This document shows positions 63,011 to 64,000 of a stretch of 64,000 nt of DNA, in pieces. Below the pieces are notes generated by a model, which was not told the DNA's origin, made no database searches, and was given only the letters and a program-made list of their open reading frames with translations. The DNA is from Lineus longissimus (lineage: Eukaryota; Nemertea; Pilidiophora; Heteronemertea; Lineidae), in contig NC_088310.1 in assembly GCF_910592395.1 (NCBI RefSeq), positions 17,179,501 to 17,243,500 on the forward strand. The letters are read 5' to 3'. Both the position numbers and the translations under genes were made by a program. Within the stretch, counting starts at the first letter, position 1. Each line of letters starts with the position of its first letter.

Positions 63011-64000
63011 CTGCAAATTGAAAAGTGGACTCAGTCAGCTAGGAAGGTAGTGCAACCAGCGATGTGCATTATCGAATAAAAGTGATTTGGTCTTTATTCA
63101 AGCTGCCAAAACCATCACATAGTTCCTGCTAGACCCATCAGGAACTAAACACGCGTCATGTATTTACAATAGTTATTTTTTTAATGAACTTTTATTTAAA
63201 AGGAAATTATACAGAACTGGAGGTGTACGAGGGTGGAGCTAAAACGTAGGCAAAATCCGAGGCGCCTCTCCGACGTTTTTAAGAATACTTCGCCTGAGCG
63301 GTGTTTGCAGAGAAAACCAACTTGAACAAGGTCAACAGTGCGATATCAATTTCTAGTTCAAAACACTGAAAAGATTCTTTTTCCACATTTTGTACCAACT
63401 GAAGCGGTAATGGCAGTCAATACGTAATACATTGTAACTAAAGTCTTTTGTTCGAGGTGTAGAATTATAGTACTTTTTTTAAAGCATTTTTTTGCTTGTG
63501 ACATTTTGCATTGACCTTTTGCATTGACCTTTTGCGAGTGACCTAGATTTACAGTTTACATGTTAGTGTAAGTGTCTACAATGTACCTTAGCTGATGGTA
63601 TCCGAGAAATATCAGCAGGTTAGTGTAAGAGTCTGAAAAAAATGCATATACCTTAGCTGATGACACCCGAAAATTATTAATTGCAAGAAATTAAGAGACT
63701 TAGAGATATGTATCCAGCGTCAAGCAAGCATTTGAAATAAGGATAGTAATATTGTATGCTGTAAGCCTAATAAGGCTAGTTACACATATATGTTTCTTGT
63801 CACCTATTAAATAGCCGGCCTTTCACAGGCCTTTGCACTAGTGTCCAGTGCCAAATCGTCGGAGCCAATCAGATTGCTTGGTTAGGGGTTAGGGTTAGGG
63901 TTAAGGGTAGGATTTGGCACGCGACGGACCTCTATGAGACAGTACAGAATATTACTCGGACAAACGTCGTTTCTCACAATTAATTATTTCAATATATTTG
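62982..64000. repeat. Segment duplicated at 1-1018 (copy in gene B)
   Basis: Exon 8 start and adjacent intron 7 of SLC6 gene B. It matches 1-1018 and carries the same TTAGGG-like run and the beginning of the same LINE fragment. Confidence 0.95.

Overview
This is animal nuclear DNA. Coding exons are short with GT/AG introns, and the two multi-exon genes encode an animal neurotransmitter-transporter-type protein (SLC6). More than half of the sequence is transposable elements. Three Ty3/gypsy retrotransposons, a Ty1/copia relic, two PIF/Harbinger transposons, piggyBac and Mutator-like derivatives, LINE tails, MITEs and foldback elements together suggest a repeat-rich marine invertebrate such as a lophotrochozoan or an invertebrate deuterostome. 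The species cannot be fixed from the sequence alone. There is no sign of bacterial, organellar or viral genome organisation.

Host genes. All recognisable host genes are on the minus strand. SLC6 gene A runs leftwards from a start codon at 27469 to the left edge (exons 1-8; exon 8 is cut by the window). SLC6 gene B enters from the right edge and runs leftwards from 63010 to a stop at 54473 (exons 8-13). Exon 8 and at least 1.0 kb of the preceding intron occur in both genes, at 1-1018 and 62982-64000, nearly identical. These are therefore head-to-tail tandem copies of one glycine-transporter-like gene. Just downstream of gene B (53353-54054) lies a GPCR exon encoding TM3-TM7, followed by two decayed GPCR TM1-TM2 fragments (about 51013-52130).

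Intron 3 of gene A (5518-25260) is about 20 kb because a Ty3/gypsy element (element 1, 6551-24915, LTRs of 1479 bp, TSD GAAC) sits in it. A second, younger gypsy element (element 2, 14081-21798, TSD TCCT) is nested inside element 1 just after its integrase. Other introns of gene A carry a piggyBac derivative (1378-2411, TTAA sites) and a foldback element made of short tandem repeats (about 3926-4380).

The intergenic space from 27.9 to 42.4 kb is a stack of insertions. A Ty1/copia relic was split by a MITE pair, then by a Harbinger transposon (from about 29874). The right terminal repeat of that Harbinger was in turn hit by gypsy element 3 (33486-41712, TSD TCGGG). Inside the Harbinger, the transposase and its MADF-type partner gene are interlocked on opposite strands, each with an exon in the other's intron, and a 5S-rRNA-like SINE dimer has landed in the partner's coding exon. 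From 44.0 to 49.9 kb there is another foldback element, a second Harbinger element set in a tandem duplication, and a MITE. The 57.3-59.7 kb region is a dispersed repeat family invaded by a LINE tail and a Mutator-like element with a 9-bp target-site duplication.

Most notable: gypsy element 3 carries an intact SGNH-hydrolase-like ORF ahead of gag. Gypsy element 2 carries a C2H2 zinc-finger ORF after pol. Elements 2 and 3 share a correctly phased GGGAAAC slippery heptamer at the gag-pol junction, followed after 8 and 7 nt by a predicted structure.
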